DNA from: Plantago major
Taxonomy: Eukaryota > Streptophyta > Magnoliopsida > Lamiales > Plantaginaceae
Direction: 5' to 3'
DNA length: 64,000 nucleotides
Assembly: GCA_026545765.1 (NCBI GenBank)
Contig: JAIFAC010000156.1
Coordinates: 95,569-159,568, forward strand
Positions within the stretch are counted from its first letter, which is position 1. Each line of letters starts with the position of its first letter. The notes beneath the pieces are model-generated. The model had not been told where the DNA came from. It searched no databases and worked only from the letters and a program-made list of their open reading frames with translations. Below are positions 22,531-33,609 of this stretch, piece by piece. Both the position numbers and the translations under genes were made by a program.

Positions 22531-23762
22531 TGATAAGCTCAAATTATACTCTAAATAACTTAAGAGAATAAGATGTAGTTGTAGATTATGCTTAACTCGT
22601 ATCGCTTTCAGGAATCAATTGCTACCACAACGAAATAGAGCAGAACGTTTGTTTGTGAAGTAACAAGTTGGTTTGAGTTATTTTACTTCTAAAACACAAA
22701 TTAATTCTAAAGCAAATAAACGGTTTGATCAAATGATAGAAATCGAACAAGGTAGTGATGATCCAGTTATGCTAATTCAATTCTAAGGTAATCGTTCATA
22801 TTTGTCACACGGTCGGTGTACATAAAAGCAATCAATTCAATTTAACCAAGTTGTTTTTCGAAGATTTTAAACTAGAGAAATCGTCAGGTTTGTCAGAGCG
22901 ACAATTCTTAACTAAAACAATTTAAAAGATCTCAAATTAGCATATTGGATTGAAGGTTTATACGAAAATCTCAAACTAGACGAACCTATAAGAACGAATA
23001 TAAACCCTAGATTAGAATACGCATAACCATCACATACTACCGAGTTCAGGAGAGGTTTAGCTACTCATAATTGAAGCAAAGACGAAAGAATTCATAATCT
23101 TTACTACGCAAAGCATAAACATAATGATAATCGCAAGCCAGAGCATACAATTTGACAGATGAATTAAGTACAATTGTATGGAACCAATAGAGAATTATCA
23201 ACTTACTAAGAATTCGATGTCAATGATTCGTTACAAGAGAAGAACCAAGCTCCAAGATCAATCAATGTCAAAATCTAGGTCTAGGAGCTTTTTCTAGGAA
23301 AAATTCAAGTAAAAGAAGTTATGGCAAAAAAAATTTCCTAATTCTAGGATATTTACAAAACCCACCTCATATATGGCCTCATCTCAAATTACCTATTGTT
23401 TCAAAAATTACAACGATTCCTAAAACGAATCGATTTTAAACTAATTACATATTGTCCCAAAAGTCAATGGCGGAGGCCATGTCACGCCGGAGACACACGC
23501 CATTGCTGATGTGTACTGCCATGTCATCATTTCTTTTCCTGTTTAATTAATTCATGCTAGGTTTATATGTAATTAGTTTCATACATATTTAACGTTAATT
23601 TGTTGACTAGTATTCTTAATTTACTAAATGACCTCTATGTTTTATCATTCACCAAATTGACCCAAAAAATTAAAAACCAACCCAAGCATATTTACTAAAT
23701 TGACCTCTACGTTTTATAATTCACCAAATTGACCCAAAAAAATAAAAAACCAATCCAAGAAT
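22531..23762 (-). mobile_element. Ty3/gypsy LTR, 5' LTR of a - strand element (outer end uncertain)
   Basis: On the - strand the LTR ends ...GAGCTTATCA just before the primer-binding site, so its inner border is the TG at 22,531. A TATA-like ccatatatgagg (- strand) is at 23,366-23,376. A tandem duplication of about 72 bases at 23,619-23,762 would lie in U3. I could not find the outer border; it may be anywhere from about 23,450 to 24,300. No partner LTR is visible. Confidence 0.45.
23619..23762. repeat. Tandem duplication of ~72 bp
   Basis: Two copies of a unit beginning tttacta(a)atgacctcta and containing caccaaattgacccaaaaaa, at 23,619-23,689 and 23,690-23,762, differing at a few bases. 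Confidence 0.85.
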
Positions 23763-25756
23763 AATTTTTTCTTTGCAAAATTGATCCATATAAAATTGCA
23801 ACACAATCCTTTACGACATAAAAATTCCTAATCCAAAAATGGAGGTGATTATGAATCGTTAACATAAAATCTGCAATTTCAGTTTCACAATCGTTCAATA
23901 CCATTTTGAATAACAAGTGAATCCGATATCCATATCCAATACAAGATTAGAAAGTATAAATCCCAAACCTAAAACTAACCGTATTAATATTCCCAAAACT
24001 AAAAAAACACCCAAATGCACAGGAACATAACAAAATACAACAGTAGAGCGGAAGAATACACTTACTACCGATCAAAATCAGAGAAACAAAGTACTGAAAG
24101 GCGGAGAGATCAGACTGGAGGCGGAGAGGAGGCGCGAGATCGGGTGGAGGTGGAGAGACTGGAGGAACGAGGCGGAGGTGGGCAGAGGACGGAGATGGAT
24201 TCATGGTCGAATCCGCCTTGCTCTCAAATGGATTGTTGGAGCTCCGGTCGCTGTTGAAGTAGAGCTCCAACCGGAGCTGTTTTAGGAGCTCCGATTAGGG
24301 TCTCAATTGAGTTAAGCTAATCATTTTTCAGTTTGTTAGCATCTGAGAGATTTTAGAGCCCTAGAATCAAGGGATTCTCTGGTGTGGAATGTAAATAGAA
24401 TGTGGTTTGAAGCAGATACATACCAGTGTTAGTGTCGAAGAAGATCATTACACGCCGATGCTCTCACACTCAAGACTCCTTATCTCTCAACAAGAGATCA
24501 GGTCTGCTCTGCTCACCCATCCATTTCATTTTCATCTTTTTTTTTTCAATTTTTGTATTTCATCCAACTGGCCTTCTCAGCTTGAAGTTGGCTACTTTCA
24601 TACTTAAGTTGCCTTAAGACTAAAAGAAACAAATCTCAATCAAAATAAATAATTTTTTTTTTATCAAAGGTGGACGTTAGATAGTCAGTTTATCTTTGTA
24701 TGGTATCTGATATTGCAATTGATAATGTTTCTCTGGATTCTTGTCCTGTATGCTAGCCTTTTCTAATCCGGTTTTTATTTTATTTTATTCGTCGGAGATG
24801 GTGGTGGTGGTGGTTGGCCGGTGAATATGGTGGTGGTGGTTGGCCGGAGAACATGGTAGATGGTGGTGGATGTTATTAGAGGGTTGAAGAAAAAGAGAAG
24901 ATGGAAGAAAGAAATTAATTTCAGACACATAATCAAAATAATGCGACATAGGAAGACACCTAAGTAAATTGTGCCACATAATCGCCGAAGTCAACGTTGG
25001 AATTGCATTTTCGGTTTATATGTAATACTTCAAACAGTGGGTACTAATTTGTAATTAGCCCAAACAATAAGGGGTGTTTATGAAATTCGCCCTCTAACTA
25101 ATAAAAAAACGAAAAATGTGCCGCCTAATCGCAATCTCACCGCGGCGAAAAGCACCGTTTAAGCCCCCTTTTTGCCTCGCGAAATCTCGCCTCGGCGAGA
25201 ATATCCTTCGCCACGGGGAGCTTGGAATTATATTTGTGTGGCAATCAAGACGAGGTCAATCGGACATTGTATGAGAGATTTATGGCCAAAATGGCTAAAC
25301 TGCTCCGTAAAATTTCACTTTTGCAAGTCTCGCTAAAACGGCTCTCAATTCTTCGTCCGAACTCCGAATCCACTTCCGCTACTGAAGTTACTTCAATTTC
25401 AATTCTATAGAACCATAGTTTTCACTCCGGTTTTCACCTTCGCAACACAAAAATCCTACAAAACACAAACAAAGTACCAAAGCATAAAAACGCACAAAAA
25501 CACTACAAAATGCCAACAAAGACTAACCAAAAGACGGTGAAAAAGGTAAGATGAGACTCTAAATTATCGTCTCATCAAATTGAAATCAATCATTTCAGAA
25601 ATAAAATTTAAAGAAGAGTTAACACATTGTGCTAATAGTAATCATTTATTGTAAACAATATGTTTAAGTCTTCAACGTTTATAAGGTAATAAATTTAAAA
25701 TTACCTTGTAGTTTGTCGAAGACCTCTTTGTATAAAACATTTGTATTCATATCATA
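23763..25756. other. AT-rich DNA with microsatellite and a possible exon remnant
   Basis: No firm gene. On the - strand a frame of 107 codons (24,270-23,947) begins MELYFNSDRSSNN and has a proline-rich part (PPVSPPPPDL); a gtaagt-like site follows in frame near 24,065. It could be a captured first exon, but support is weak. An inverted patch of gagctccgg and ccggagct lies at 24,238-24,282. A (ggt)n array with tggccgg spacers, twice repeated, is at 24,797-24,871. A C/G-rich patch (cctcgccgaggcg-like) is at 25,120-25,220. The rest shows nothing I can name. Confidence 0.35.
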
Positions 25757-26940
25757 TAGGTTTGTAATTGGGTAGGATGCAACCCGAACCCGTTAAAACC
25801 CGACAAATTATTTATGTACGAGTTGGGTTCTACAACCCGCACCGTCCAAAACTCGCCTTTGCCCAATACCAACCCGCTCTAACACTCAATTCGGATCCAA
25901 CCCGTACATAACTCGACTTGAATTCGACATGTACAGAAATTTAACCCATGATCTGCCCAGAATCCGACTTGGTACAAATTTTCGTCGCGGGGTAGGGTGT
26001 GTACCAACCCCCTACCCCGAGCATAAAATTTTTTCTGAAAAGATATGGGAAATCGATTTAGGGAAATAAAATTTTTTTTTGCCCGGGTAAGGTGTGATCA
26101 CCCAACAAAAAAAGTTTTCGCGAAAATATGTGGGGGTCTATTTTCGTGAGATAAAAATTCTTCGTCTGAGGTAGGGTGGGTGGACCCCCCCACTCGACCA
26201 AAAAAATTCGGGGAAAATTGGTGCATATACCAATTTTGTACCCAAGTTTACAATAAAGTACTACAGTATTTTGGTGTTTTCAAATAAAGGTCATTTGACT
26301 GTATTATAACTTTCCGACTGTATTACTAAACTCTACTAATACAGTCCGATTGTATTACATAACTCTACTAATACAGTCCGACTGTATTGTTGTCGAGATA
26401 AAATACAGTTTTTTATGTGTAAAAGGGGTTGGCCTTTTTTTGAATAAAAGTAATCGTCGTTTTCGATTTGCTCCACCAAAACATCTGGGAAATTAATTTC
26501 ATTAGAATTTGTTTTTGCCGAGGGTAGGGTGGGTGGGTGTAACCTACCTTAACCCCCACCGCATCTGACAAAAAAAAGATTTGTCACGAAAACATGCGAG
26601 GAATTATTTTCGTGAGATAAATTCCCCACCCCCCCCCCCCCCGACAAAAAAAAAAGATTTCGCAAAACCATGTGGAAAATTATTTTCGTGAAATGAAACA
26701 TTTTCGCCCAGGTACGTGAAACCGTTTTCCTGTTTTAATTGTTTTTCAAAACATCGAGTTGGGTTTGGTTTCTAGGTCTTCCTGACTTTAAAATTCCGGG
26801 TTGGGTACAGGTACTGGTTTTAAAATTGTGAGTTGGTTGCGGGTACGTGGTATAAACCCCGTTAAAACCATCGGGTTCCACCCCACAAATTTTGTAATGG
26901 GTCGGGACGGGAATATGGAATAGGGAAATTTGTGTAGTCT
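25757..26940. repeat. Low-complexity block with degenerate 70-90-bp repeats
   Basis: The left and right margins are rich in acccg/cgggt words (25,770-25,930 and 26,760-26,910). Between 25,985 and 26,720 a unit recurs in diverged form: cgaccaaaaaaa(tttt), then tattttcgtgagataa, then gaggtagggtgggtg. A different short array, ctgtatta...taatacagtccga, repeats about three times at 26,297-26,400 and can pair with itself. C-runs follow at about 26,625. No coding frame. The block sits next to the Helitron remnant and may be an insertion into it. Confidence 0.55.
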
Positions 26941-26949
26941 GATGGATTC

Positions 26950-28243
26950 ATAATCATTCTAAGTATTAATACCCTTTTTGTGCATTCATATGTAACATAT
27001 TTGCCTCAATAACATGCATCCCAAGATTTGTTATTAAAAGCCTTGTTGTATGGCAAAGTTCGGAAGCTTGATCAATGTTACGCAACAACATGATATGCAA
27101 CCAACCTTAAGAACAATTATGTGATTAGGGAGTCCAAAACAATTGATATTATTTAGAAACTCAACCGTGAACACTTTTGAGATACATCATCTACTCTACT
27201 AATGCTATCAACGCTTAAATATTCAACGTACTCACCATGAATTTTGGAAATAATGTACTCGTTAATCATTAACAATGTCATTTGTGGATGCAAGAATTGC
27301 TCGATTAATGATGTAATTTGGATCTAGTGAAGAATTGGCCAAGTGCTCTAACAATGACGGGTACTTAATGTCAACAATGGCATTTATAGGATCACCTAAC
27401 TATCTGATGAGTAGATCATCGGGTAGTTTTATATCAACCTCATCGCCATTATTTTCACCAAAGAACACCATCATCGACATGTAAAATCCAATTCGCGAAT
27501 CGCCTCGTCTTGTTTATCTCAAACAGTGAATTTCCGATCGCATGTGATGTAAAATTTAATGTTAATCAGCTCTATAGTTTAACAAAACAAAAGTATTGAA
27601 ACAAAAAAGTTACCTGCAACCTCATGTTTTTAGTTAATTTGAGGACTTCACATGTTGCTCGTATTTTGGATGAGCATATGGCTGCATTAACTATATCGTA
27701 TCTTGTTCCTCTAGGAACCACAAGAAGAATATGACTGAAGTCTCCACACAAAAAAAACCACAAGGCCACCAAAAGGGTCATGAGGGTGATGCATAGCATC
27801 TCTCAAGCTTCGATCAACTGCCTTTAAGCAAAATTTATTCGTCATAGGAGTCTCGTCCCATATAATAAGCTTAGTAAGCCTCGATAACTATGTAACATCA
27901 AAATCTGCACTGATCTTTGAGCATATTGAGTCCTCATTAGGATGATGTGGTATGTCGACCAATGAGTGGCTACCCCTTGGAAGCAATCCCACCCGATGCA
28001 ACTGGGAGAACTATATCTCCTTTGGGTCTCAATCCCGAGCATAAAGTTCCCCATATAAAAGTCTTATCAGTCCTTCCATATCCACATAAGAACAACACTC
28101 AACCTTTACCCGAATTGACAGATAGATTATCTTCTCGTAGATTGTACGTTGCTTCTCAGTCAATCGTGATACAACGCATTGAACTCTTCGCTCTCAACAT
28201 CTTTATCGTTAGACGTCTCATCCACTATGAACTGGTATGTAAC
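26950..28243 (-). pseudogene. Helitron PIF1-like helicase, decayed
   Basis: The helicase domain of the Helitron Rep-helicase protein, which unwinds DNA in rolling-circle transposition. Going down from 28,243, pieces appear in the standard order. First comes EEFNALYHD with a KQRT-like motif (28,150-28,190). The Walker A loop follows in damaged form, GYGRTDKT (about 28,075; usual GYGGTGKT), then VLPVASGGIAS. Next are a WDE-like motif (about 27,860), PRGTRYDIVNA and LKLTKNMRLQ (27,610-27,715). After a likely short intron come FANWILHVDDG, KLPDDLL, DPINAIV, YPSLLEHL, RAILASTNDIVND and GLPNHIIVLKVG. Walker A has lost two glycines, there are many stops, and no Rep HUH domain is present, so it is dead. 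Confidence 0.8.
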
Positions 28244-28863
28244 TGTTGATACGGATATATGTCCAATCCATTAAGGGCGCCATAGAGCGTGTTCTAGATC
28301 GCATCAAGGCTAGAACGGCCAAATCCAGTACTTGTCCGACCTTGGGAAGTCCGCCTTAAGGAAACCCATCCTGGTCAACCAATACACTCAGGTCAATACA
28401 CCTTTTCAACTAGTCCGACCTAGTTGGAGGCACGACCTCAGAACTTGACAAAGGATCACATATCCGACATTGTCAGGATGCCAAACGGTCCGGACGAGAT
28501 AAACTCGGACGCCACCTTAAAAATAAGACCAAACGTATACATTGGAACCTCCAAGATACTTCCTAGCAGCTTGTGTCTCGACCATCACCGAAGTTATCGC
28601 TGAGGGGTAAAACCCTAACACTAACTAAACTATTACAAGTAACCTAATCTAGGATCCGCCCTACTAAGTCCAAGCAAGACTTTTCCGAGCTCGAGTACCG
28701 AAAGGACTAAGTGGGGTTAGAATGGTTACCCGGATTGCCTATGTCAATCCGGTAAGAGACTTTACTCAAGAGAGAGTTGGAAGCTCTCAATGTAATAATT
28801 ATGAGGAAGGTTATGAAATCAAGAGTGTTTATCACTTAGGTTCCTCACTTTGATATTGCTTAT
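28244..28863 (-). mobile_element. Solo-LTR-like element Z, left half
   Basis: It begins TGTTGATACGGATATATG and runs to the insertion site of E1. Its first ~75 bases, and more loosely about 330, are the inverted copy of the right end of Z (43,368 leftwards). Including ggacgagataaactcggacg at about 28,493, it carries recognisable patches of the E1-type LTR (gagactttactcaagag near 28,752). Together with 42,724-43,368 it makes a ~1.27-kb element. It shows no ORF. The strand is assigned from the TATA-like tctataagtatagc in the right half. Confidence 0.6.
28859..28863. other. Target-site duplication CTTAT, left copy (E1)
   Basis: CTTAT directly before the LTR start TG at 28,864. The same five bases follow the other end of E1 at 42,719-42,723. 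Confidence 0.85.
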
Positions 28864-29767
28864 TGTCAGTCTAACTCCACAATCACTTAGATTTATTTAA
28901 CTCTTCCAAATGGTGCCAAGATGAGAGGCTCCTTGCTGTGTGAGGATCAAGCGAAGAACCACCACCAACTACTCCTAAGGACCTCGCACACTGAGTGGGA
29001 TAGTGCCCGCTTGCTAAGTGTCAAACCGATGAGACTTTACTCGAGAGTGACCGAGGATCGATCAGATAATGCTCGTGATGTGACTAGCGAGAAGACTTGT
29101 TCAAGTGACTTACTTGAAGTCCTCGCTTATCGATATGTGCCCTATTTATAGGCTACCATTGAGATGGAAGGCCTTGCTAGGATCGCGCCATGTAACGGCC
29201 AGATCGAGCCACCAATGCTAAGATGAGGCCCATAGCCCAATAATGAAGCTTTAGCCCATGCCATCTTGGGCTTTAGGTAATTTGGTCATTATTGGGAGAG
29301 TTCTCGAGGATGTGAGACCGCCGAGATCTTAGTTCGAGGGGTCGGTCCGGATGTCCGATCCAGACAGACTGTTGTCACCGAGGAAGTTCCTCCGTCTGTC
29401 AACTCTTCCGATTCGGAGCCCATGGGTTCGACATCTCACTCTTTCGTGCCCACTTGCTAGGTAGCCTATGAGATGGTCATGCCGATCCGAGTTAACATCC
29501 GACGGAGTCTTTGGGTCGGAGAGGGTGTCGACTTAGCACTATGCTCCTTTCCTGTGGAGGCTCGGACCAAGGTGGGTCGGACCTACGGTTCCGGTCGGCC
29601 TTGCAGTCCTAACTTTGTCCCTTTCTTTTAGGTGGGTCTGACCATAGATGGTCCGCCGGATCGGATCATCGCTCGGACCTAAGTGCCTTCGATCCATCGA
29701 TGACTTGGGATGCCTTAGGATTCGTCCTAGGTCCTTTGTGACGGGTGGACATATTTCCGTATCAACA
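28864..29767 (-). mobile_element. 3' LTR of E1
   Basis: 904 bases. On the - strand it starts TGTTGATACGGAAATATG (29,767) and ends at 28,864 (...GACTGACA). A - strand TATA box (gcctataaatagg) lies at 29,141-29,152. It pairs with 41,798-42,718. On the outer side it meets TSD CTTAT, on the inner side the polypurine tract. Confidence 0.88.
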
Positions 29768-29780
29768 TATGTCCCCTAGT
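29768..29780 (-). other. Polypurine tract of E1
   Basis: - strand ACTAGGGGACATA immediately before the 3' LTR start. The same sequence borders the E2 LTR at 55,685-55,697. Confidence 0.7.
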
Positions 29781-30377
29781 TTCAAGTATCTTAGTAGAAG
29801 ATAGTTGTGGAACTATTGGTTTGGGAAGTCGCTTTGAGGAAAAGAATCCGCCTCCAAATTCAATCCGTTGAAAAAGATGTACCAGATTGTGTGGCTATCG
29901 ACTTAGTCTCATCTTTCCTTTTTTCTTTTCTAAAACATCGCTGCCATCCGAGGGAGTAGTCCAAGGGCAACGAAGTGAAGAAAAAGAAAAAGGGTATTTG
30001 TAATGGAGACTAAGTTTATGCTCAACATCGGTAGTGTACTTTTGATGAGCTACGGTGGCGGATCAGGTGCGTGTCCCATCCAACCAGCTCGTGGTCATGG
30101 GAAGGTCCAAGGGTAATCGCCGAGTATACGAGGTTCCTTGTGGACAAAGTATATGGGACCGGAAAGCCGTTAGCGTCCCAAAAGATGATACTCGGGCTCG
30201 TGTTGTCTCGACGCCCGAGAGAGGGAGAGTTGTTGTATTCATCTATCCAAGAGGTAAATTTGTTGCACCCATTCGCCATTTCACTTCGTATAATTGCATT
30301 TATACCGCTGGATGGTTCTTGATCGATTTGGAGATTAAATCCAAAAATCGCGACGGTTGGGTTCCTAATATGGCCTC
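29781..30377. other. Leader block of E1 antisense unit with conserved inverted repeat
   Basis: Non-coding. Arms at 29,901-29,930 (acttagtctc...cttttttctttt) and 29,978-30,014 (gaagaaaaagaaaaaggg...ggagactaag) can form a ~30-bp stem with a loop of about 47 bases. The same arms occur in E2. The remainder resembles an upstream promoter region for the + strand gene. Confidence 0.5.
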
Positions 30378-30384
30378 TATAAAT
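30378..30384 (+). promoter_or_regulatory. TATA box P1 of antisense gene (E1)
   Basis: tataaat in tggcctctataaatggaggg. It lies opposite to the sense strand of E1. E2 (56,311) and E3 (47,895) have the same box at the same place relative to the ATG-bearing exon. Confidence 0.65.
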
Positions 30385-30538
30385 GGAGGGGTCGACCATT
30401 CATTTCTCATCGCTTAGAGAGAATTTTTGCATTCGAGTACATCCAAGCAACTACCAAAGAATCCGCGAGCAAGGAGCGGTTCGAAGCGCGTGATCTTGTG
30501 CAGAGTCAAGTCACTTCTTTCCAATCATCCGAGTCCAA

Positions 30539-30802
30539 GTAAGTTTACTTGTGTCGTCTTATAATTAAATCATCTCTGCTGCCTTTAATCTTCAAGTTAC
30601 TCGGATGTATGCTTATGATGTGTAGTATAGTTGATAACCAATACGTACTTGATATTGACTAACACCGAATAAGTGTAGTACTGACTTCAACTAACTGCCG
30701 AGTAAGTCGCTAGTTTCGCTTTAAGTCGCCACTTTAATATACATAAACGACCTCTCGGACCGCCATCTTAGAGCTTACGATATTGCTTTCTCCTTTCCCT
30801 AG
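30539..30802 (+). other. 5' UTR intron of antisense gene (E1)
   Basis: Donor caa|gtaagttt, acceptor tttccctag, 264 bases. The acceptor is followed at once by gATG. The same donor and acceptor context is seen in E3 (48,096-48,606). Confidence 0.6.
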
Positions 30803-30803
30803 G

Positions 30804-33609
30804 ATGTCCGAGAGTGATAGCCAAAACCGATCCGAGGCTGAGGGATATGACTCCGAGGCGACATCCTTAACCGATAGCTCCGAGGAGATTGAGATCGTGG
30901 ATGATGATGTTCTGGAGGTGGGGCTAGCGCCACATCCAAGTCGGGAAGAGCCCGAGGTAAGTTCCTTACTTCGGTTAGTTGTTCCAGATTCTGGTCCTCC
31001 GAGGCGTCCGGATTACCTGCGAGTGTCGCATGTGCAGGTTATCAGCGGCTCAAGAGACAAGCTCATGAAGTTATAGGAACTCATCGCCTGGTCGAGCCGT
31101 CAGAATCCAAACTTCCGGTAGAGATCCGTACTTTAATTCGCACCCTAGGTTATAACTTTAGGAGTAATCCTAATCGAGTCCCGTTCGTTCCGGATCCGCA
31201 GGCGCCAACTATCGAGGAAGTGCATGATACTTCGGAAGCACCTCCCAACTTGAGCATCTTCGAAGAGGGTGAGGAGGATCGTGCAAGTCGCGCCTATCCG
31301 GACCGTAGTAGAAGAAGGCCCTCATTCGGGGAAGATGAGGCAGAGGAAGATGTGCGGGGCCAAGATTCTGGTTCCAAAGAGGAGGGAGATGCGGAGCCCT
31401 CCGCTAATGTGCTCCGCGTAAACCGCCGGGCAAGCAGGCAGTCGGTGTGGTCGAGGAAGAGCGTCCGAGAGACCGAGGAAGGGTGAGGACGTTTTCCAAG
31501 TGAAGTTCCCTCTAGAGATCGTGTCACCACCCGATCCGGAGGGCGAGTTAAATGAAGATGGTATCATTACTGTGCCTCAACCATCCGAGAAATGAAGTGG
31601 ATGAGTTCCGAGAAGATATGAGGTCCCGACTGTGGAGATTCTCATCCGGACGAATCTCATGCTTTTTACAATCCGCCCTGCCATATGTCGGCCTATGAGA
31701 TAAGTCTTCATCAAGGGTGGCTACCCGATCGTCCGAAGTTCGGAGATTTTGAACAAGACGGGTTCGAGTCCGCATCGATCATCCCTAACTCCTCTAAACT
31801 TGATGCTTGAGTGCTATGTAAATATAAAGGCATCCATCAACTTTGACAATTTCAGAATTGTTCAATATTAGTGTTAGTAGGAACACTTCGTTCTATACAT
31901 TCGTATGTCGTCAGCATACACATTTTTCGCTGATCCTTGTCCTCGCTGGGAATCCAATGGTTCAAGAGGTATATTTTTGTCCGCTCGCTCAAGCCCGCAA
32001 TCCGGGCGAGAGGCCCACGTGGCATTTTGAGAAGAAGTTCTTCCGGTAGTTTGCCGATTGAAGCCACCGCTCGAACATCCCTTGTGGATGCAAGCTGCCC
32101 ATCGTAGTCGAGCCGAGAAGTACTTCTTCCGAGGTCCGATGTGTCACCGCTTTTCGCCGGGCTTGTCCGAGCCAAGTTTTGTGGCGACATGGAGGATTTG
32201 AGTAAGTGGTTTCTCTACCGATTGGTCAGTTCGGTCGGTTGTCGGTCGACTATATGATTATCATTTGTAGATTCTTTTGTATCTTGCAACTTATTGTGAT
32301 TCGATGTGCAAATTTCCGTTCGAGTATACGATGTCGACTATGCGGAGCCGGTTGCCAACTAAACGCCGCGAATCTAAGGAGTCAGCGAGGGTTCTTTGAC
32401 CCAGATTATCAAGACGCCCACCGCACTCCCGGCGAACGAGCAAGGAATGTCATTGTTCCGAGCGGAGGATTCTCGAGAGCTATCGGGCGAAGAGGCCCAA
32501 ACCATCCCTACCTGCATAAGGGTAAGGTGGTCGCAACTAAGGGCTCAAGAAGCCTCCCAGATCCGTGTCACGAGATCCTCCCAAGCGGGTCGAGCGCCGC
32601 GGCTTCAAAAAGCGCCCGGGTCCGAATCCTCCCGCCAAGAAGGGCAAGGAAAGGTGGGCGCCCTGAGCCGGAGCCGGATGTCAAGTGGCTCGCTGGTTGC
32701 CGCTTGTTGCGAGCTAGAGCGTTAATTGCCGCCAGCCGCAAAGTGAGTTTTAAGCTTTCCGCTGGTTTCACATCTTCCGTGATTCGAGGTGTCTAACGCT
32801 CGATATTCCGCTTTTGTTTTCACTGCCATCGCTAAGCATGCTCCTCGTGGCCGCCGAGGCTACCGAAGAAGATCTAGCAAGGCCGAGGTCGCGGGCGATT
32901 GAGGCGCCCTCGTGACAAAGACTGAGCGCTCAAGAAGGCCATAGTCGAAATAAGAGGCCGAGTCTGAGACGGCCAAGATGAAAAGTGCCATTCGATCTTT
33001 GAGGCCGATTTGAAAGTGCACCAAGATAGTTCGATGATTTCGTGGCCGCCTCTAATTTCAAGGATAAGATGTCGAAGAGCTGGGGAGTCCCACAAGGTCC
33101 GCCCAAGATTTCTCGATTCGACTCCTACAAGTTCTTGCCGAGTCAAGTATGATGAGGCCCGGCAAGACGGGTTTGATGCAAACCGTGGAGCAAGGCTTGA
33201 GGAAAGGTCAGTACCGGACGATCAGAATTTGAGGCCGAGGGGTATCCGCCTTTAAGAATGGAGATGGCTCGGACTTCCTCGGAGGGTGTCCCGGATGCGC
33301 ATTTGTCAAGTGTGAATTTGTGGAGCTGGTTTCATGCATTAGCCTGAGGGCAAGAAGTACAACCATGGCGGTCCGTATCTCCCATCCTTCGCCCTCGTGC
33401 TCATGTCCATCGTTGCTCCATTGAGGACCACTGAGCACAACCGAGATCACGACTTTGCCCGGCCCTGCCCAAGGCTTTGATCACACCTCGACTGATGGAA
33501 GAGTGTCCGCCTTCCGAAGAGGTCGAGGTCGAGAGAACGGAGGATAGCCCAACAAAGAAGGTCAAGCACCCTGAGAAGGATATTTGGCGGCCCTTCTGCC
33601 TCAACCTAG
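30804..33609 (+). pseudogene. Antisense extra ORF (aORF) of E1
   Basis: A gene on the + strand, opposite to gag-pol, between integrase and the 3' LTR. ATG 30,804 starts MSESDSQNRSEAEGYDSEA, an acidic serine-rich head. Next come a conserved segment with LIRTLGYNFRSNP (about 31,130), a D/E-rich stretch (31,260-31,480) and a globular part around 31,600-32,190. The latter includes HAFYNPPCHMSAYEISLHQ and GERPTWHFEKKFFR, reminiscent of the 'putative gypsy-type transposon' (Transposase_28) proteins that Tat-type elements are known to carry. Then come a basic low-complexity part (32,500-32,700), a coiled-coil part (32,930-33,020) and the end at TAG 33,607. An internal donor gtaagtgg at 32,202 suggests another intron. 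Frameshifts at about 31,070, 31,485, 31,590 and 32,050 break it. Function unknown. Confidence 0.6.

Noticed and set aside
24015-24257. R/E-rich + strand frame (RSKSEKQSTERRRDQ)
   Set aside because: It is the purine-rich complement of a proline-rich stretch and shows no start context or conservation.
28244-28318. Reading Z as a MULE or other DNA transposon
   Set aside because: Long inverted ends would fit, but TG...CA borders, the match to the E1 LTR start and the absence of a matching 9-bp or other target duplication favour an LTR-derived element.
31294-31567. Overlapping - strand frames opposite the antisense ORF of E1
   Set aside because: They mirror the D/E-rich coding stretch and do not align with any gag-pol domain.
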